Part shown: positions 9,676 through 18,479 of the stretch, one piece after another | Position numbering within the stretch: the first letter of the stretch is position 1 | Layout of the letters: each line of letters begins with the position of its first letter | Assembly: GCA_018262835.1 (NCBI GenBank) | Contig: JADFDP010000007.1 | Coordinates: forward strand, 1-54,909 | Direction: 5' to 3' | DNA from: Candidatus Aminicenantota bacterium | Lineage (GTDB): Bacteria; Acidobacteriota; Aminicenantia; UBA2199 | DNA length: 54,909 bases | Program-made: the position numbers and the translations under genes | The notes under the pieces: generated by a model | Told to the model about the DNA's origin: nothing | Database searches by the model: none | What the model saw: the letters and a program-made list of their open reading frames with translations, nothing else

Positions 9676-10668
9676 TTAGAGCTTTTTTGATTTCAGGACT
9701 TTTTCTTCCAGCCAATCGTCATTGTAAATCGTGCTAAGGTAGCGGGAGGCGCCGTCCGGAAAAACGGTGGCATAGCGTGCCGGCCGGCTTATTTTTTTTG
9801 CCAGTTGGCGCACGCCCCACAAGGCGGCGCCGCTCGAACCGCCGGCCAATATCCCTTCCCGCAGCGCCAGCTCCCTGGCCGTGAGGAAAGCCTCGCGGTC
9901 GGTCACCTGGAACATGTCGTCGATAACGCTGAAATCAGCGCAATGGATCAAAAATTCATCGCCCAGCCCCTCCAGCAGGTAGGGTCCGGGCTTGACCATT
10001 TTTCCAGAGCGGAAATGCTCGTAAAAAACCGAGCCGACCGGGTCGACCGCTACGACCTGGATGGCCGGATCTTTTTCTTTCAGGTAGCGGGCCGTACCGC
10101 CGATGGTGCCGCCGGTGCCGATGCCGGCCACGAAATAGTCGATGCGTCCCTGCATCTGCTCCCAGATCTCGGGGCCGGTGCCCAGGTAATGGGCCTCATT
10201 GTTATCGCGATTGTTATGCTGGTCGGGGAAGAAGCAGTTCGGCGTCTCCTTGGCCAGCCGCGGCGTGATGTTGTTGTAGCTGTCGGGATGCTCGGGGGGC
10301 AGGGTGGCATCCACCGTGTGGATCTCGACGCCGAGGGCTTTCAATTGGTCGAGTTTCTCCCGGCTGATGCGGTCGCGGACCACGACCTTCAGGCGATAGC
10401 CCTTCTGGATGGCGATCAGGGCCAGCCCCATGGCGGTATTGCCGGATGAATTCTCGATGATCAGGTCGCCTTTTTTTATTTTCCCCTCTTTTTCCGCTTT
10501 TTCGATCATATAACGGGCGATGCGGTCCTTGCAGCTGCCCATGGGGTTGAGGAACTCCAGCTTGGCGAAAACCTCGCCGGGGATATCAATGGCCACATGG
10601 TTCAGTTTGACCATCGGGGTGTTGCCGATCACTTCGACAATGCTTTCATAACATCGTTTTTTGTCCAT
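9676..10668 (-). CDS. PLP-dependent cysteine synthase / cystathionine beta-synthase family enzyme
   Basis: A fold-type II PLP enzyme of sulfur amino-acid metabolism: beta-replacement on O-acetylserine or serine with sulfide or homocysteine. It is 330 aa. The Schiff-base lysine is K47 in the context GSCKDR, where most homologues have S-V/I-K-D-R. The asparagine loop NSSGNTAMG and the phosphate-binding GTGGTIGG are intact, as is AGGSSGAAL near the C-terminus. The segment around DQHNNRDNNEAHY and the ending YLSTIYNDDWL look more like cystathionine beta-synthase catalytic cores than CysK. There is no CBS-pair regulatory domain, so either activity is possible. The ATG at 10668 has AAGGAA six bases upstream. 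Confidence 0.88.
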   Translation of the reverse strand: MDKKRCYESIVEVIGNTPMVKLNHVAIDIPGEVFAKLEFLNPMGSCKDRIARYMIEKAEKEGKIKKGDLIIENSSGNTAMGLALIAIQKGYRLKVVVRDRISREKLDQLKALGVEIHTVDATLPPEHPDSYNNITPRLAKETPNCFFPDQHNNRDNNEAHYLGTGPEIWEQMQGRIDYFVAGIGTGGTIGGTARYLKEKDPAIQVVAVDPVGSVFYEHFRSGKMVKPGPYLLEGLGDEFLIHCADFSVIDDMFQVTDREAFLTARELALREGILAGGSSGAALWGVRQLAKKISRPARYATVFPDGASRYLSTIYNDDWLEEKVLKSKKL

Positions 10669-10688
10669 GCGTTTTTCCTTGGAAAATG

Positions 10689-10734
10689 GCGGCGCAAGAA
10701 TAAAGATTTTATATTAAATAAGCGCCGCTGTAAA
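10689..10734 (-). promoter_or_regulatory. Promoter with inverted-repeat operator upstream of the cysteine synthase family gene
   Basis: On the minus strand TTTACA (10729-10734), 17 bases, TAAAAT (10706-10711). A perfect 7-base inverted repeat, GCGGCGC (read at 10722-10728) with GCGCCGC (10689-10695), brackets the -10 and start region. The layout suits a repressor site or a transcribed leader hairpin; which protein would bind is unknown. Confidence 0.6.
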
Positions 10735-10793
10735 GAAAATAAAAACACAAAACGTAAAAAACCTGGGTGCCCACGGCCGGATATTGAAAAAAA

Positions 10794-11147
10794 TCAGCAG
10801 GAGAATTGCTTTTTTATGGATATCTGGCGGTTTTTTTTCATGGCCGCGATAAATTTGTAATATCCGGGAGCGGCATCCTTTATCTTGATGCCCAAGCCGG
10901 CTGGCACATTGTCTCCCGATTCAAACTCACTTTTCAGGTTCCACACCACTTCGCCGGTGACGGAGTAAATGTCATCGGCCGCGGCAATCAAAATCTGCAG
11001 CCTGCTTCGCCTGCGGAAAATTTCGGTCGTGGCAATGCACATGCCACGGCGGGAGACATTGACGGTGACGCCCATCTGCTCAAATCCGTTGCGGCTGATG
11101 TCGACCAGCAGGCTTTTGTTTATTCTGGTTTCTTTTCTTTTTGCCAT
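10794..11147 (-). CDS. PilZ-domain protein, putative c-di-GMP receptor
   Basis: A single-domain cytosolic protein of 117 aa. It has both PilZ ligand motifs: R-x3-R at residues 4-8 (RKETR) and N-x-S-x2-G at residues 30-35 (NVSRRG). The rest is the six-stranded barrel pattern (MCIATTE, LQILIAA, GEVVWNL, GLGIKI). Conservation of both motifs makes c-di-GMP binding likely. No diguanylate cyclase, EAL/HD-GYP or motility operon is adjacent, so the output is not known. It is divergent from the SPFH operon. Confidence 0.85.
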   Translation of the reverse strand: MAKRKETRINKSLLVDISRNGFEQMGVTVNVSRRGMCIATTEIFRRRSRLQILIAAADDIYSVTGEVVWNLKSEFESGDNVPAGLGIKIKDAAPGYYKFIAAMKKNRQISIKKQFSC

Positions 11148-11393
11148 ATGCGCTCACATAAAAAGATCGGCGAATGGTCACAATCTGAAAATTAAAAAGC
11201 AATACACATGCCAAATACAGCCAGCGGGGGCGTCGGCGAAAATTTTTCTGCTTGGGGCGTTATTGCTTGTCAAAACCTGCATTGAACCGGCCTTCATACA
11301 TTGACAGCCTCGAAAAATGTGCCAAGCGACATTCAAAATGGGTAAATTATTTACAAATGATACCCAAGATTCATATAACGATATAATTTTTTG
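11148..11393. other. Intergenic stretch, no gene seen
   Basis: This is AT-rich DNA between the divergent PilZ and SPFH genes. Apart from the promoter and operator at its right end (listed separately), no open frame with a ribosome binding site, RNA fold or repeat was recognised. Confidence 0.5.
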
Positions 11394-11450
11394 TTGACAA
11401 GAAAAAAAAACGATGTTATTATATTGATATCAATTTGATATCCTATATCA
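11394..11450 (+). promoter_or_regulatory. Strong sigma70 promoter overlapped by repeated TGATAT operator-like sites
   Basis: TTGACA (11394-11399), 17 bases, TATTAT (11417-11422). Directly downstream lies a perfect 12-base palindrome ATTGATATCAAT (11423-11434). Eleven bases on from its TGATAT comes a second TGATAT (11436-11441), which pairs with ATATCA (11445-11450) across three bases. Repeats at one helical turn covering the start site look like an operator. The ribosome binding site GAGGAGG follows at 11452-11458. A ribbon-helix-helix protein encoded in the operon is the obvious candidate binder. Confidence 0.7.
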
Positions 11451-11464
11451 TGAGGAGGCCTTTC

Positions 11465-12358
11465 ATGACAAACGAAAAACACGGAAGCTCCGGCAAGGGC
11501 TGGGTGGTGGTTGCCATTCATGTTTTGCTGATCATCGCGCTGATCTGGCTGTTTTTAAGTTCCGCGCTGGCCAACCAGTGGTCCTTGCTGGGGATCGCCG
11601 CCCAATCCTTTTTACTGGTCACGATCTGCCTGATCCTGCCCCTGGGGTATTTCACCCTGCAGCCCAACGAAGCCAAGGTGCTGGTGCTCTTCGGCAAATA
11701 CAAGGGGACGATCCGCAGCGACGGTTTCCACTGGACCAATCCTTTGCAATTGGCCCAGCCGCGCGGCAAATACACGGTGTCCCAGCGCATACGCAACTTC
11801 GAGATCGAAAAACTGAAGGTCAACGACAAACGCGGCAATCCCATCGAGATCGCGGCGGTTGTGGTCTGGCGGGTGGTGGACACGGCCCACGCCCTGTTCG
11901 ACGTGGACCATTACGAGCATTACGTCAAGATCCAGAGCGACGCCGCCCTGCGCCACCTGGCCAACTGCTATCCGTACGACCACGGCGAGGAGGAAGAAGT
12001 GACCTTGCGCAGCGGCATGGACGAAGTGGCCCTGGTATTGAAAAGCGAACTCCAGGAGCGGCTGGCCAAAGCCGGTGTGCAGGTCGATGAAACACGGCTG
12101 ACCCACCTGGCCTACGCGCCGGAAATCGCCAACGCCATGCTGCGCCGCCAGCAGGCCGAAGCCATCATCGCCGCCCGCCGCAAGATCGTGCACGGCGCGG
12201 TTTCCATGGTGGAGATGGCGCTGGAAGACCTGAAAAGCAAAAAAGTGGTCGAGCTGGACGAGGAGCGCAAGGCGGCCATGGTCAGCAACCTGCTGGTGGT
12301 GCTGTGCGGCGAGGCCGAAGCCACGCCCGTGATCAATACCGGCACCCTGTACAAATAA
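11465..12358 (+). CDS. SPFH (band 7/prohibitin-like) membrane protein
   Basis: A 297-aa inner-membrane protein with two N-terminal transmembrane helices (about residues 13-33 and 42-62). An SPFH domain follows, with [22 protein letters not shown] at its start and the characteristic [22 protein letters not shown] motif. The C-terminal helical part is likely for oligomerisation. SPFH proteins form large membrane assemblies or scaffolds, often with proteases; no protease is encoded here. The ATG at 11465 is chosen over one at 11450 because GAGGAGG lies six bases before it. It is the first gene of a three-gene operon with a ribbon-helix-helix protein and a zinc ribbon, behind a strong promoter. 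The biological role of this combination is not established. Confidence 0.88.
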   Translation: MTNEKHGSSGKGWVVVAIHVLLIIALIWLFLSSALANQWSLLGIAAQSFLLVTICLILPLGYFTLQPNEAKVLVLFGKYKGTIRSDGFHWTNPLQLAQPRGKYTVSQRIRNFEIEKLKVNDKRGNPIEIAAVVVWRVVDTAHALFDVDHYEHYVKIQSDAALRHLANCYPYDHGEEEEVTLRSGMDEVALVLKSELQERLAKAGVQVDETRLTHLAYAPEIANAMLRRQQAEAIIAARRKIVHGAVSMVEMALEDLKSKKVVELDEERKAAMVSNLLVVLCGEAEATPVINTGTLYK

Positions 12359-12376
12359 GCGGCCAGGCATTCGGCC

Positions 12377-12574
12377 ATGCCTGCGAAAAAATCTTTCCTG
12401 CTGCGCCTCAGCCAGGAGATGTGGGAAGAACTGGAGCGCTGGGCCGCTGACGATTTTCGCAGCGTCAACGGCCAGATCGAATCCATCCTGAACGAAGCGA
12501 TCCAACGGCGCCGTAAAAAGGCCCCGGCCGCAGGGAAACAGACGGATGCGCCGGCGGCCAAGGAGGAATCATGA
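12377..12574 (+). CDS. Arc-like ribbon-helix-helix protein
   Basis: A 65-aa small basic protein. The N-terminal strand KSFLLRLS, helix A ([14 protein letters not shown]) and helix B ([20 protein letters not shown]) are the standard Arc/MetJ-type fold. Such proteins bind DNA as dimers of dimers through the paired strands. A Lys/Ala-rich tail follows. It starts 18 bases after the SPFH stop codon and overlaps the next gene by ATGA, so the three genes should be co-translated. Autoregulation through the TGATAT repeats in front of the operon is inferred, not shown. Confidence 0.82.
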   Translation: MPAKKSFLLRLSQEMWEELERWAADDFRSVNGQIESILNEAIQRRRKKAPAAGKQTDAPAAKEES

Positions 12575-12795
12575 AGAACGGAATCTGCCCCAATTGCCAG
12601 GGCAAGGAAATATACAGCGGTGCCGGAGTGAAGAGGAAGTCGGGAATGCACAACAGCAACTGCATACCGGTTTCGCTTTTCCGGGCCGCCGCGCTGGACA
12701 ATTTCGTCTGCGGCCAGTGCGGCTACGTGCAGAGCTTCATAGCCAAGGAAAAAGACCTGGCGGTCATCAAAAACAAATGGCCGCTGGTATTTTAA
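12571..12795 (+). CDS. Small zinc-ribbon protein
   Basis: A 74-aa protein with two CxxC knuckles: CPNC at residues 6-9 and CGQC about 40 residues later, followed by GYVQSFI. This is the pattern of a single zinc ribbon. Function unknown; possible roles are an adaptor for the SPFH assembly or a nucleic-acid-binding protein. A good ribosome binding site (AAGGAGG) lies inside the end of the preceding gene, and the start overlaps its stop (ATGA). It ends the operon; no clear terminator follows before the converging gene 75 bases on. Confidence 0.78.
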   Translation: MKNGICPNCQGKEIYSGAGVKRKSGMHNSNCIPVSLFRAAALDNFVCGQCGYVQSFIAKEKDLAVIKNKWPLVF

Positions 12796-12870
12796 CCGGC
12801 CGCCAAGCAACCCGGGCGCCACTTTCAAGAAATTGCTGCAGCACCGGTCAACCTTGCCCGCTGGCCAAGA

Positions 12871-14241
12871 TCAGCGATTGTCGCAATTCTGATTTTTGGA
12901 AGCGGCAACCAGAAAAGCCGTTTTTTGGCCCAGACGGATGCTTTCGGCCAAAGAGCGGTCTTCAGGATAATAATGCGAAGTGTCGACAACGAACAATCCC
13001 GATATTCCGGGACAAACGGGAGGCAAGGTTTGCAGGAATCCCGGCGGGCATACCGGCTGGGCGTATTGATAACGGTGGACTCTCCGGCCCAACACCCAGG
13101 ACGGATCAAAAGCGGGCTGAAGCCTCGCGCAATAGCCAATGACCTTGTCGGAAAAAAAACAATCTGGTTTGGAAGTATACTCGTGATCTTCCGGCAGGTA
13201 AAAAGGGAAATAAACAATCTTGTCTTTCCCATTGGTGAGATTGGAAAACTCGATGATTCCAGGCAATTCAATCGCAGGGTCATTGATGTTGGTCCAAAAA
13301 TTCGGGGTCAGCGGCCGTTTCAATTTAAGAACTACGCACACCACGCCGATATTGTCCAGTTTTTGATAAAGAGCCCTGATATCATCGGACAATCCCGGCG
13401 CCAAACTGGACAAGTAAGGCAGGGGAATTGTTGACAAGACCTTGCCGCATTTGAATTCCCGGCCGTTGGCCACGACTCCGGTGACGGCAGCCGCCGCTTT
13501 ATCGATGCGGATCTCGGTCACCGCGGCATTCAGCAAGATCCGCCCTCCCCGGCGCTGAAATTGTTCCTCCAATGCCCGGATCAATTCCCGGACCCCTCCG
13601 TCAATATAGCCCAATTCCTCATGGAAAATATTTTTCCTGGACTTTCCCATCCGCTGCAACCGCCGCCCTACCCAAGCCGCGGATATTTGCTTTTCAAAAC
13701 GGTGGAACTTCAACCGCAACAGGCTCTGCCACAAAACCCGGTAACCTTCATCTCCCAAAAATCCTTTAATCCACTGGCTGCCGGTCATGCGATCCAGGCG
13801 CCGCCAGCGACGGCGATGAACCGCAAAAAAAACCTCCAGCGCGAAACGCATTTTGGTTAAAACATGCAAATGGGGGAATTGGAGCAAAGCCCCGGGAGTT
13901 CCCCAGCGATACATGCCGCCGTCGAAAAAAAATCCCATGCGCGTTTCATTCCATCTCAGGCGCCGCTCAATGCCCAATTCGCGCATCAACTGAAAGAGCG
14001 GCGCGTCGGATTTGCAAAAAAAATGGTAATAGCGCTCGCTGGGCATGCCGTCAAAATCAAACGAAGCGCTCATGCCGCCAAGCCGGTCGTCCTTTTCCAG
14101 CACGGTCACCTGGAATCCCTTTTTCTGAAGTTCGCAGGCTGCCACCAAGCCCATGATTCCCGCTCCCAGCACAATGACTTCTTTCTTCCCGCTGTCCAAA
14201 ATGGTTTTTTCTCCTTTGTCCCCCGAAGTGCCCCGTGTCAT
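12871..14241 (-). CDS. FAD-dependent oxidoreductase (protoporphyrinogen oxidase / UDP-galactopyranose mutase-like)
   Basis: A 456-aa flavoprotein with the Rossmann dinucleotide-binding motif VLGAGIMGL about 25 residues from the start, then LEKDDRLGG, and a C-terminal FAD-contact segment (GLFVVDTSHYYPEDRSLAESI). The family includes amine oxidases, protoporphyrinogen oxidase-like proteins and relatives often found in polysaccharide loci; the substrate cannot be assigned. It overlaps the upstream methyltransferase by ATGA (14238-14241), so the two are translationally coupled. Position next to a GT-C protein and a radical SAM enzyme suggests glycan or lipid-carrier modification rather than haem synthesis. 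Confidence 0.82.
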   Translation of the reverse strand: MTRGTSGDKGEKTILDSGKKEVIVLGAGIMGLVAACELQKKGFQVTVLEKDDRLGGMSASFDFDGMPSERYYHFFCKSDAPLFQLMRELGIERRLRWNETRMGFFFDGGMYRWGTPGALLQFPHLHVLTKMRFALEVFFAVHRRRWRRLDRMTGSQWIKGFLGDEGYRVLWQSLLRLKFHRFEKQISAAWVGRRLQRMGKSRKNIFHEELGYIDGGVRELIRALEEQFQRRGGRILLNAAVTEIRIDKAAAAVTGVVANGREFKCGKVLSTIPLPYLSSLAPGLSDDIRALYQKLDNIGVVCVVLKLKRPLTPNFWTNINDPAIELPGIIEFSNLTNGKDKIVYFPFYLPEDHEYTSKPDCFFSDKVIGYCARLQPAFDPSWVLGRRVHRYQYAQPVCPPGFLQTLPPVCPGISGLFVVDTSHYYPEDRSLAESIRLGQKTAFLVAASKNQNCDNR

Positions 14242-14969
14242 TTTTCTCCATAACCGATGAGAAAAGAACCGAATCGCCCGGCCAATGGCGTGAAAGCAAA
14301 CAGCACTTCCAAAAGATTATAGAGCGGAAGCAGCGATCGCCCCACAGGCGAAGCGACGTACTTGAAAGTGATCCCGCTCCGGCCACGGATCCGGACATGA
14401 TGAAATCCTGACTTTTCCATTCCTCCTCGAATATCTTCAGCCGCCAGCAGACGCTCGTTGGCTGTCCTTCCCTGCCGAGAAGAAAAAGGCGATCGCGGAT
14501 GACGGTAAATCCACATGGCCGGGTTGCGGATATTGGGGTCATAGGAAAGGACGCAGCCGCCTTTTTTTAAAATCCGATACGCTTCGCGCAGGCAGGCCTG
14601 AAAATCCGGAAAGTGGTGCAGCACCCCGGAAAACAAAGCCACATCGAAAGAATGATCGGCGAATCCGCTGTGCTCGATGTCGCCGACGGTATAGCCGATG
14701 TCCGGAGAGGCGGCGGCGGCAGCGGCGATCGAACGTTCGGAAATGTCCATGCCAAAAAAACAAGCCGGGAACATCTGCTGAAATCTGCGCGTAAAAGCGC
14801 CGCTGCCGCATCCCAGATCAATGATGCGCAGCCCGGGACGCTGCAGCGGCCGCAGCAGTTCCTGGAATTCACGGATGATCCTTCTGTAAGCGGCGGGAGT
14901 GAGTACGTCATAGGCGGCGGCTTGCGAAAAACGGTCGAAGAATTCTATTTCGTTTTTTTTATTTTGCAA
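14238..14969 (-). CDS. Class I SAM-dependent methyltransferase
   Basis: 243 aa, with SAM motif I IIDLGCGSGAF, the acidic residue after strand 2 (FFGMDIS), motif III region VALFSGVLHHF and LKKGG. The profile is Methyltransf_11/25-like. The start is taken as TTG at 14969, since no other start in frame precedes motif I and the family N-terminus fits; the upstream ribosome binding site is weak. The substrate is unknown. Its stop overlaps the start of the FAD oxidoreductase, so the two enzymes probably act on the same molecule. Confidence 0.83.
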   Translation of the reverse strand: MQNKKNEIEFFDRFSQAAAYDVLTPAAYRRIIREFQELLRPLQRPGLRIIDLGCGSGAFTRRFQQMFPACFFGMDISERSIAAAAAASPDIGYTVGDIEHSGFADHSFDVALFSGVLHHFPDFQACLREAYRILKKGGCVLSYDPNIRNPAMWIYRHPRSPFSSRQGRTANERLLAAEDIRGGMEKSGFHHVRIRGRSGITFKYVASPVGRSLLPLYNLLEVLFAFTPLAGRFGSFLIGYGEK

Positions 14970-15065
14970 GCTTTTCTCGCCAGTGGAGCGTTTTCATTTT
15001 ATCGATTCCGCCAGAGAAAGTCAATGCCGCGCATCGCCCCTGAAAGTGGCGCGAATCTGTTTTTT

Positions 15066-15074
15066 TGCTATAAT
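15066..15074 (+). promoter_or_regulatory. Extended -10 promoter of the GT-C gene
   Basis: TGCTATAAT, a perfect extended -10, with no good -35 at 16-18 bases. It lies 29 bases before the ATG and upstream of the ribosome binding site AAGGA at 15093-15097. Confidence 0.6.
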
Positions 15075-15103
15075 TCTGACGGCATTTCTTTTAAGGAAAA
15101 AGC

Positions 15104-16861
15104 ATGAAAGCAAAAGAACTTAAAACTTTTGGCCTAATCACATTCTGGTTGACGCTGCTGCTGGTTGTCTTGATCGTCGGCTTTTTTCAAATGCGGGGAA
15201 ACGATTTTTTTTACATTTCCGAAGGCGAAACCCAGAGGGCCATCACCAGCGACTATATGCTCCGGGAAGGCTATGGCCCATTCAATTCCATAACACCGGT
15301 CATGGGATATCCATGGCCATTCCCATTCGAGTTCCCCCTGTACCAATTCATCGCGGCCAAGCTGGTTACTCCTGCCGTTTCCCTGCCGTTGACCGGCAAG
15401 ATCGTCAGCTTTTTGTTTTTCCTGGCGGCCGTTTTCCTGTTGTTCGGAATCCTGAAAAAAATCGGACTTCCCGCCGGACATTCTTATTTCTTTCTGGCAT
15501 TGCTCGTTTCCGCTCCAATATATATCGCCTATTCGTTCTCGTTTACCATCGAGACGACAGCCTTTTTCTTTTTCCTGGCTTACCTGTCCGGCTTCATTTC
15601 CTACGTCCAGAACGGAAAGATCTGGGGCTATTTGCTTGCGCTGCTCGGCGGTACGCTGGCCGCGGTCGTCAAAATCACGACCTTCGCGGTCGGGGCCAAC
15701 GTGGTCCTGCTGGTAGCGATTTGGCTTGCCTATCGGAACATCAAATCCCGGGCATTTTCCTGGAAGAAAACGTGCCTGGACTTTTCCCTCCTCATCATTC
15801 CCTTTGCCTGCGGGCTGCTTTGGACATTCGCGGCCGACCAAGTCAAATTGGAAAATCCCTATGGCGCAATGGCAACGTCATCCGCGCTCCGGTACTGGGT
15901 TTTCGGCGACATGGCCATGCGCTTGTCACCGCTCAAATGGCTGTCCTTCCTTGCCCGTTCCGGCATCAGCATGTTTGGCATATTGGGCCTGGTTGTTCTG
16001 CCCGGCATGGTGATTCGATGCTTCTTGGCTGAAAAAGCCAGGAAACAGCTGTTATGGCTCGCCCTTTCGCTCCTGATTTTCCTCTTGGGCCCGCTGGTTT
16101 TCACCAACCTCTATTTCGTTCACGACTATTACTTCATGCCGACCGGGGTTTTCTTGATCTGGGGACTGTTCATTCTGTTCCCCGATGGCCTGAAAAAAAC
16201 AGTTTACTGGGCGCTGATAACAGGCAATCTGCTGACCTCCTTTTTATATCTTCATCTTAAACAACTCAATTATCAAAACCCGGTAAACGAACACATCACC
16301 CAATCCATCCTCAGACTTCCGTCGTCGTGCACCTTGATCGTGTTCGGCGCCTATTTTGATTCCTGGATCCCGTATTATTCCCAAAAAAAAGCGCTGCAAA
16401 CTGTGGCCGCTTCCTTCACCGATCCGGTTTACCAAAAGGCCCTGCAGCGCATGAAGGATCAAAACGTGGGCGTCGTCATTGCCAAAACGGCGACATACGC
16501 GGAAATTGCCGCCAAGACGGCGCAAGCTCTGGGCATGGATGCAAAATACGCTCCCAGCCCGGAAATCACTCTTTTTTTTCATTCACGAAACAGGCCATAC
16601 TTGCAATTGCGGCCGCTGCGCCTGCCACAAAGGGTGAACCGGGAGATTGCCGACCTGCTGAAACCGCTCAATGGCCCCGGCAACCGTCTGCTGGTACATA
16701 TCAGCAGAAAATCATGGCTTTCGGTCATCTTGGCCTGGAATGGCACTTTTTTCTTTTTTGACATGAAGAGCGGTTTTAAAGTTTACAGCCAAAAGCGCTT
16801 CCAGCTTCAGCCCCGGAGTTTTGAACTCGCCATGCCGGAAACGCCGAAGCGCCCGGATTGA
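15104..16861 (+). CDS. Polytopic GT-C-type membrane glycosyltransferase (ArnT/PMT-like)
   Basis: A 585-aa protein with about ten predicted transmembrane helices in the first 390 residues and a soluble C-terminal domain of about 190 residues. The first loop after helix 1 carries the acidic NDFFYISEGETQ segment, and a PWPFPFEFPLYQ stretch follows, like the dolichyl/polyprenyl-phosphate sugar transferases of the GT39/GT83 families. It is expected to move a sugar from a polyprenyl-phosphate donor to a periplasmic acceptor (lipid A, protein or polymer). Similarity is by architecture only, so donor and acceptor are not assignable. It has its own promoter and is divergent from the methyltransferase/oxidoreductase pair. 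Confidence 0.75.
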   Translation: MKAKELKTFGLITFWLTLLLVVLIVGFFQMRGNDFFYISEGETQRAITSDYMLREGYGPFNSITPVMGYPWPFPFEFPLYQFIAAKLVTPAVSLPLTGKIVSFLFFLAAVFLLFGILKKIGLPAGHSYFFLALLVSAPIYIAYSFSFTIETTAFFFFLAYLSGFISYVQNGKIWGYLLALLGGTLAAVVKITTFAVGANVVLLVAIWLAYRNIKSRAFSWKKTCLDFSLLIIPFACGLLWTFAADQVKLENPYGAMATSSALRYWVFGDMAMRLSPLKWLSFLARSGISMFGILGLVVLPGMVIRCFLAEKARKQLLWLALSLLIFLLGPLVFTNLYFVHDYYFMPTGVFLIWGLFILFPDGLKKTVYWALITGNLLTSFLYLHLKQLNYQNPVNEHITQSILRLPSSCTLIVFGAYFDSWIPYYSQKKALQTVAASFTDPVYQKALQRMKDQNVGVVIAKTATYAEIAAKTAQALGMDAKYAPSPEITLFFHSRNRPYLQLRPLRLPQRVNREIADLLKPLNGPGNRLLVHISRKSWLSVILAWNGTFFFFDMKSGFKVYSQKRFQLQPRSFELAMPETPKRPD

Positions 16862-16882
16862 AAACAGGCCCCTATCCCGGCA

Positions 16883-18286
16883 TCAATAACGGAACAAATA
16901 GTCCCGGATCCTGGACAAGGTCAGCCGCAAATGGTTCCAGCTGCGGATGTCCGAAATCATGGGGATGAGTATGCGCGGACGCCAATGAAAACCGATGTAG
17001 GCCCGGCGCTGCAAGGACTTCAATCGGCGCCTGGAGATTCCCGGAGGAGCATAGGGCACCCTGGAATAGAACAGGTCCTTCCAGGCCGGCAAGCAAATTT
17101 CTTTTTCTGCCAAGAGGCGGCTTGTGGCTTCCGTGCCGGGAAGGGGCAGGAAATTGCTGAAATGGGCCCGGCGCAGCGGCAATTTTTTCGCGAAATCCAT
17201 CGTGGCCCGGATATCGGCCGCGCTTTCACCGGGGAACCCGACGATGAAGAATCCGCAGGGGTCAAGCCCGGCCTTCACGATCATTTCAATTTTTTCTTCG
17301 ATCATTTCCAGGGTTAGATCCTTCTTCATCCGTTCCAATGTCCGCTGCGATCCGCTTTCGATTCCCACATTGAAGGCATAGGCGCCGGCCTTTTTCATGG
17401 CTGCCAGGGTTTCCATATCCAGTTGATTCAAGCGAATTCCGTTGGGAAAAGTGAAGCTGACCGCCAATTTCCGATCCAATATCCCCTGGCAAAATGCCAA
17501 TACCCTCTCTTTGTAAAAATTAAACATGTCATCAATGACATGGAACTCCCTCACTCCATACTGATGAACCAGCATCTCCATTTCCTGAAGCACATGGGGG
17601 ATGCTGCGCAGCCGCAGTTTTTTCCCCATGTTCACGCCGCTGCCGCAGAAGGTGCAGGAATAGGGGCAACCGCGGCTGGTCGAAAGGGGGGCAATGGGGA
17701 AATTGCGGTAGAAACCGCCTTGGGGACTGTCCGGATATTCGCCGGGCGCCAGCAAATCCCAAGCCGGAAATCCCAACTGATCCAGATCCGTGATCACGGC
17801 CCTGGGATTGGCCTGGATGCCGTCTTTCCCCCGGTAAACAAGGCCGGGAATGCCGGCGAGGGTGATTTTTTCTCCCCGAAGAAGCGACCGCATCAACATG
17901 GGCAATCCGGGTTCGCCTTCCCCAACAAAGGCATAATCCGCATCCGGAATTTCATGCAAAATATCAGCGCCGACCGCCGATGCGTGAGGCCCGCCGAGGA
18001 CAATGGCTAAGCCGGGGCTGGAGCGCCGGAGCAGACTGACCGCCCGGGCCACGAAACCCATATCATAGGAAAAGACCTGAAACCCAACGACCCTCGGTCG
18101 CCGGGCCGTGATCTTTTTTACCAGCTGCTTTAATTTTATCTTTTCTTTCAAGCAATCCACGATGCACACGTTCAAAAAACCTGAATGGCGCAGGGCGGTG
18201 GCCAAATATCCAAGCCCGATGGGAGGAACGACATAATGCGTATGGCTGAAAGGAACCACTAGAATGATTTCGTCATTGCTGCTCAT
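16883..18286 (-). CDS. B12-binding-domain radical SAM protein
   Basis: 467 aa. The N-terminal cobalamin-binding-type domain has PPIGLGYLATAL and GGPHASA segments. A radical SAM barrel follows, with the [4Fe-4S] motif C207-x3-C211-x2-C214 (GCPYSCTFCG) and the later GIESGSQRTL and FFIVGFPGE segments. This is the class that includes methylases of unreactive carbons and ring-forming enzymes such as those for hopanoids and chlorins. The product is not predictable, but context with methyltransferases and a GT-C protein points to lipid or glycan modification. The ATG at 18286 has no clear ribosome binding site; an extended -10 lies 16 bases upstream, so the leader is short. Confidence 0.87.
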   Translation of the reverse strand: MSSNDEIILVVPFSHTHYVVPPIGLGYLATALRHSGFLNVCIVDCLKEKIKLKQLVKKITARRPRVVGFQVFSYDMGFVARAVSLLRRSSPGLAIVLGGPHASAVGADILHEIPDADYAFVGEGEPGLPMLMRSLLRGEKITLAGIPGLVYRGKDGIQANPRAVITDLDQLGFPAWDLLAPGEYPDSPQGGFYRNFPIAPLSTSRGCPYSCTFCGSGVNMGKKLRLRSIPHVLQEMEMLVHQYGVREFHVIDDMFNFYKERVLAFCQGILDRKLAVSFTFPNGIRLNQLDMETLAAMKKAGAYAFNVGIESGSQRTLERMKKDLTLEMIEEKIEMIVKAGLDPCGFFIVGFPGESAADIRATMDFAKKLPLRRAHFSNFLPLPGTEATSRLLAEKEICLPAWKDLFYSRVPYAPPGISRRRLKSLQRRAYIGFHWRPRILIPMISDIRSWNHLRLTLSRIRDYLFRY

Positions 18287-18302
18287 TTCACACTATGGCG
18301 GA

Positions 18303-18311
18303 ATTGTAGCA
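18303..18311 (-). promoter_or_regulatory. Extended -10 promoter of the radical SAM gene
   Basis: Minus-strand TGCTACAAT (hexamer at 18303-18308, TGC at 18309-18311). It lies 16 bases before the ATG, giving a predicted leader of about ten bases with no Shine-Dalgarno sequence. Confidence 0.5.
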
Positions 18312-18444
18312 ATAAACCATCGCCCACGCAATGGAACCGGAGCGAGCGATCTCCCGAAACGGCAAAGGGTCCGGTAAAGTATATCATTGGAATTTTGCCG
18401 CGCCTTCAAACCGGCGCAAGGCTCCCCGGAGCCGCGCAAGGCGT

Positions 18445-18473
18445 TTGCTAGTTGCCGCAAATTCACATAGAAT
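18445..18473 (+). promoter_or_regulatory. Possible leaderless promoter of the Trm112-like methyltransferase gene
   Basis: TTGCTA (18445-18450), 17 bases, TAGAAT (18468-18473). The -10 ends six bases before the ATG at 18480, so the predicted first transcribed base falls at the start codon. No ribosome binding site is present. Confidence 0.45.
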
Positions 18474-18479
18474 GGCTGC

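Noticed and set aside
16861-16883. Operon linking the GT-C gene and the radical SAM gene
   Set aside because: They converge on opposite strands, so they cannot share a transcript despite the short gap.
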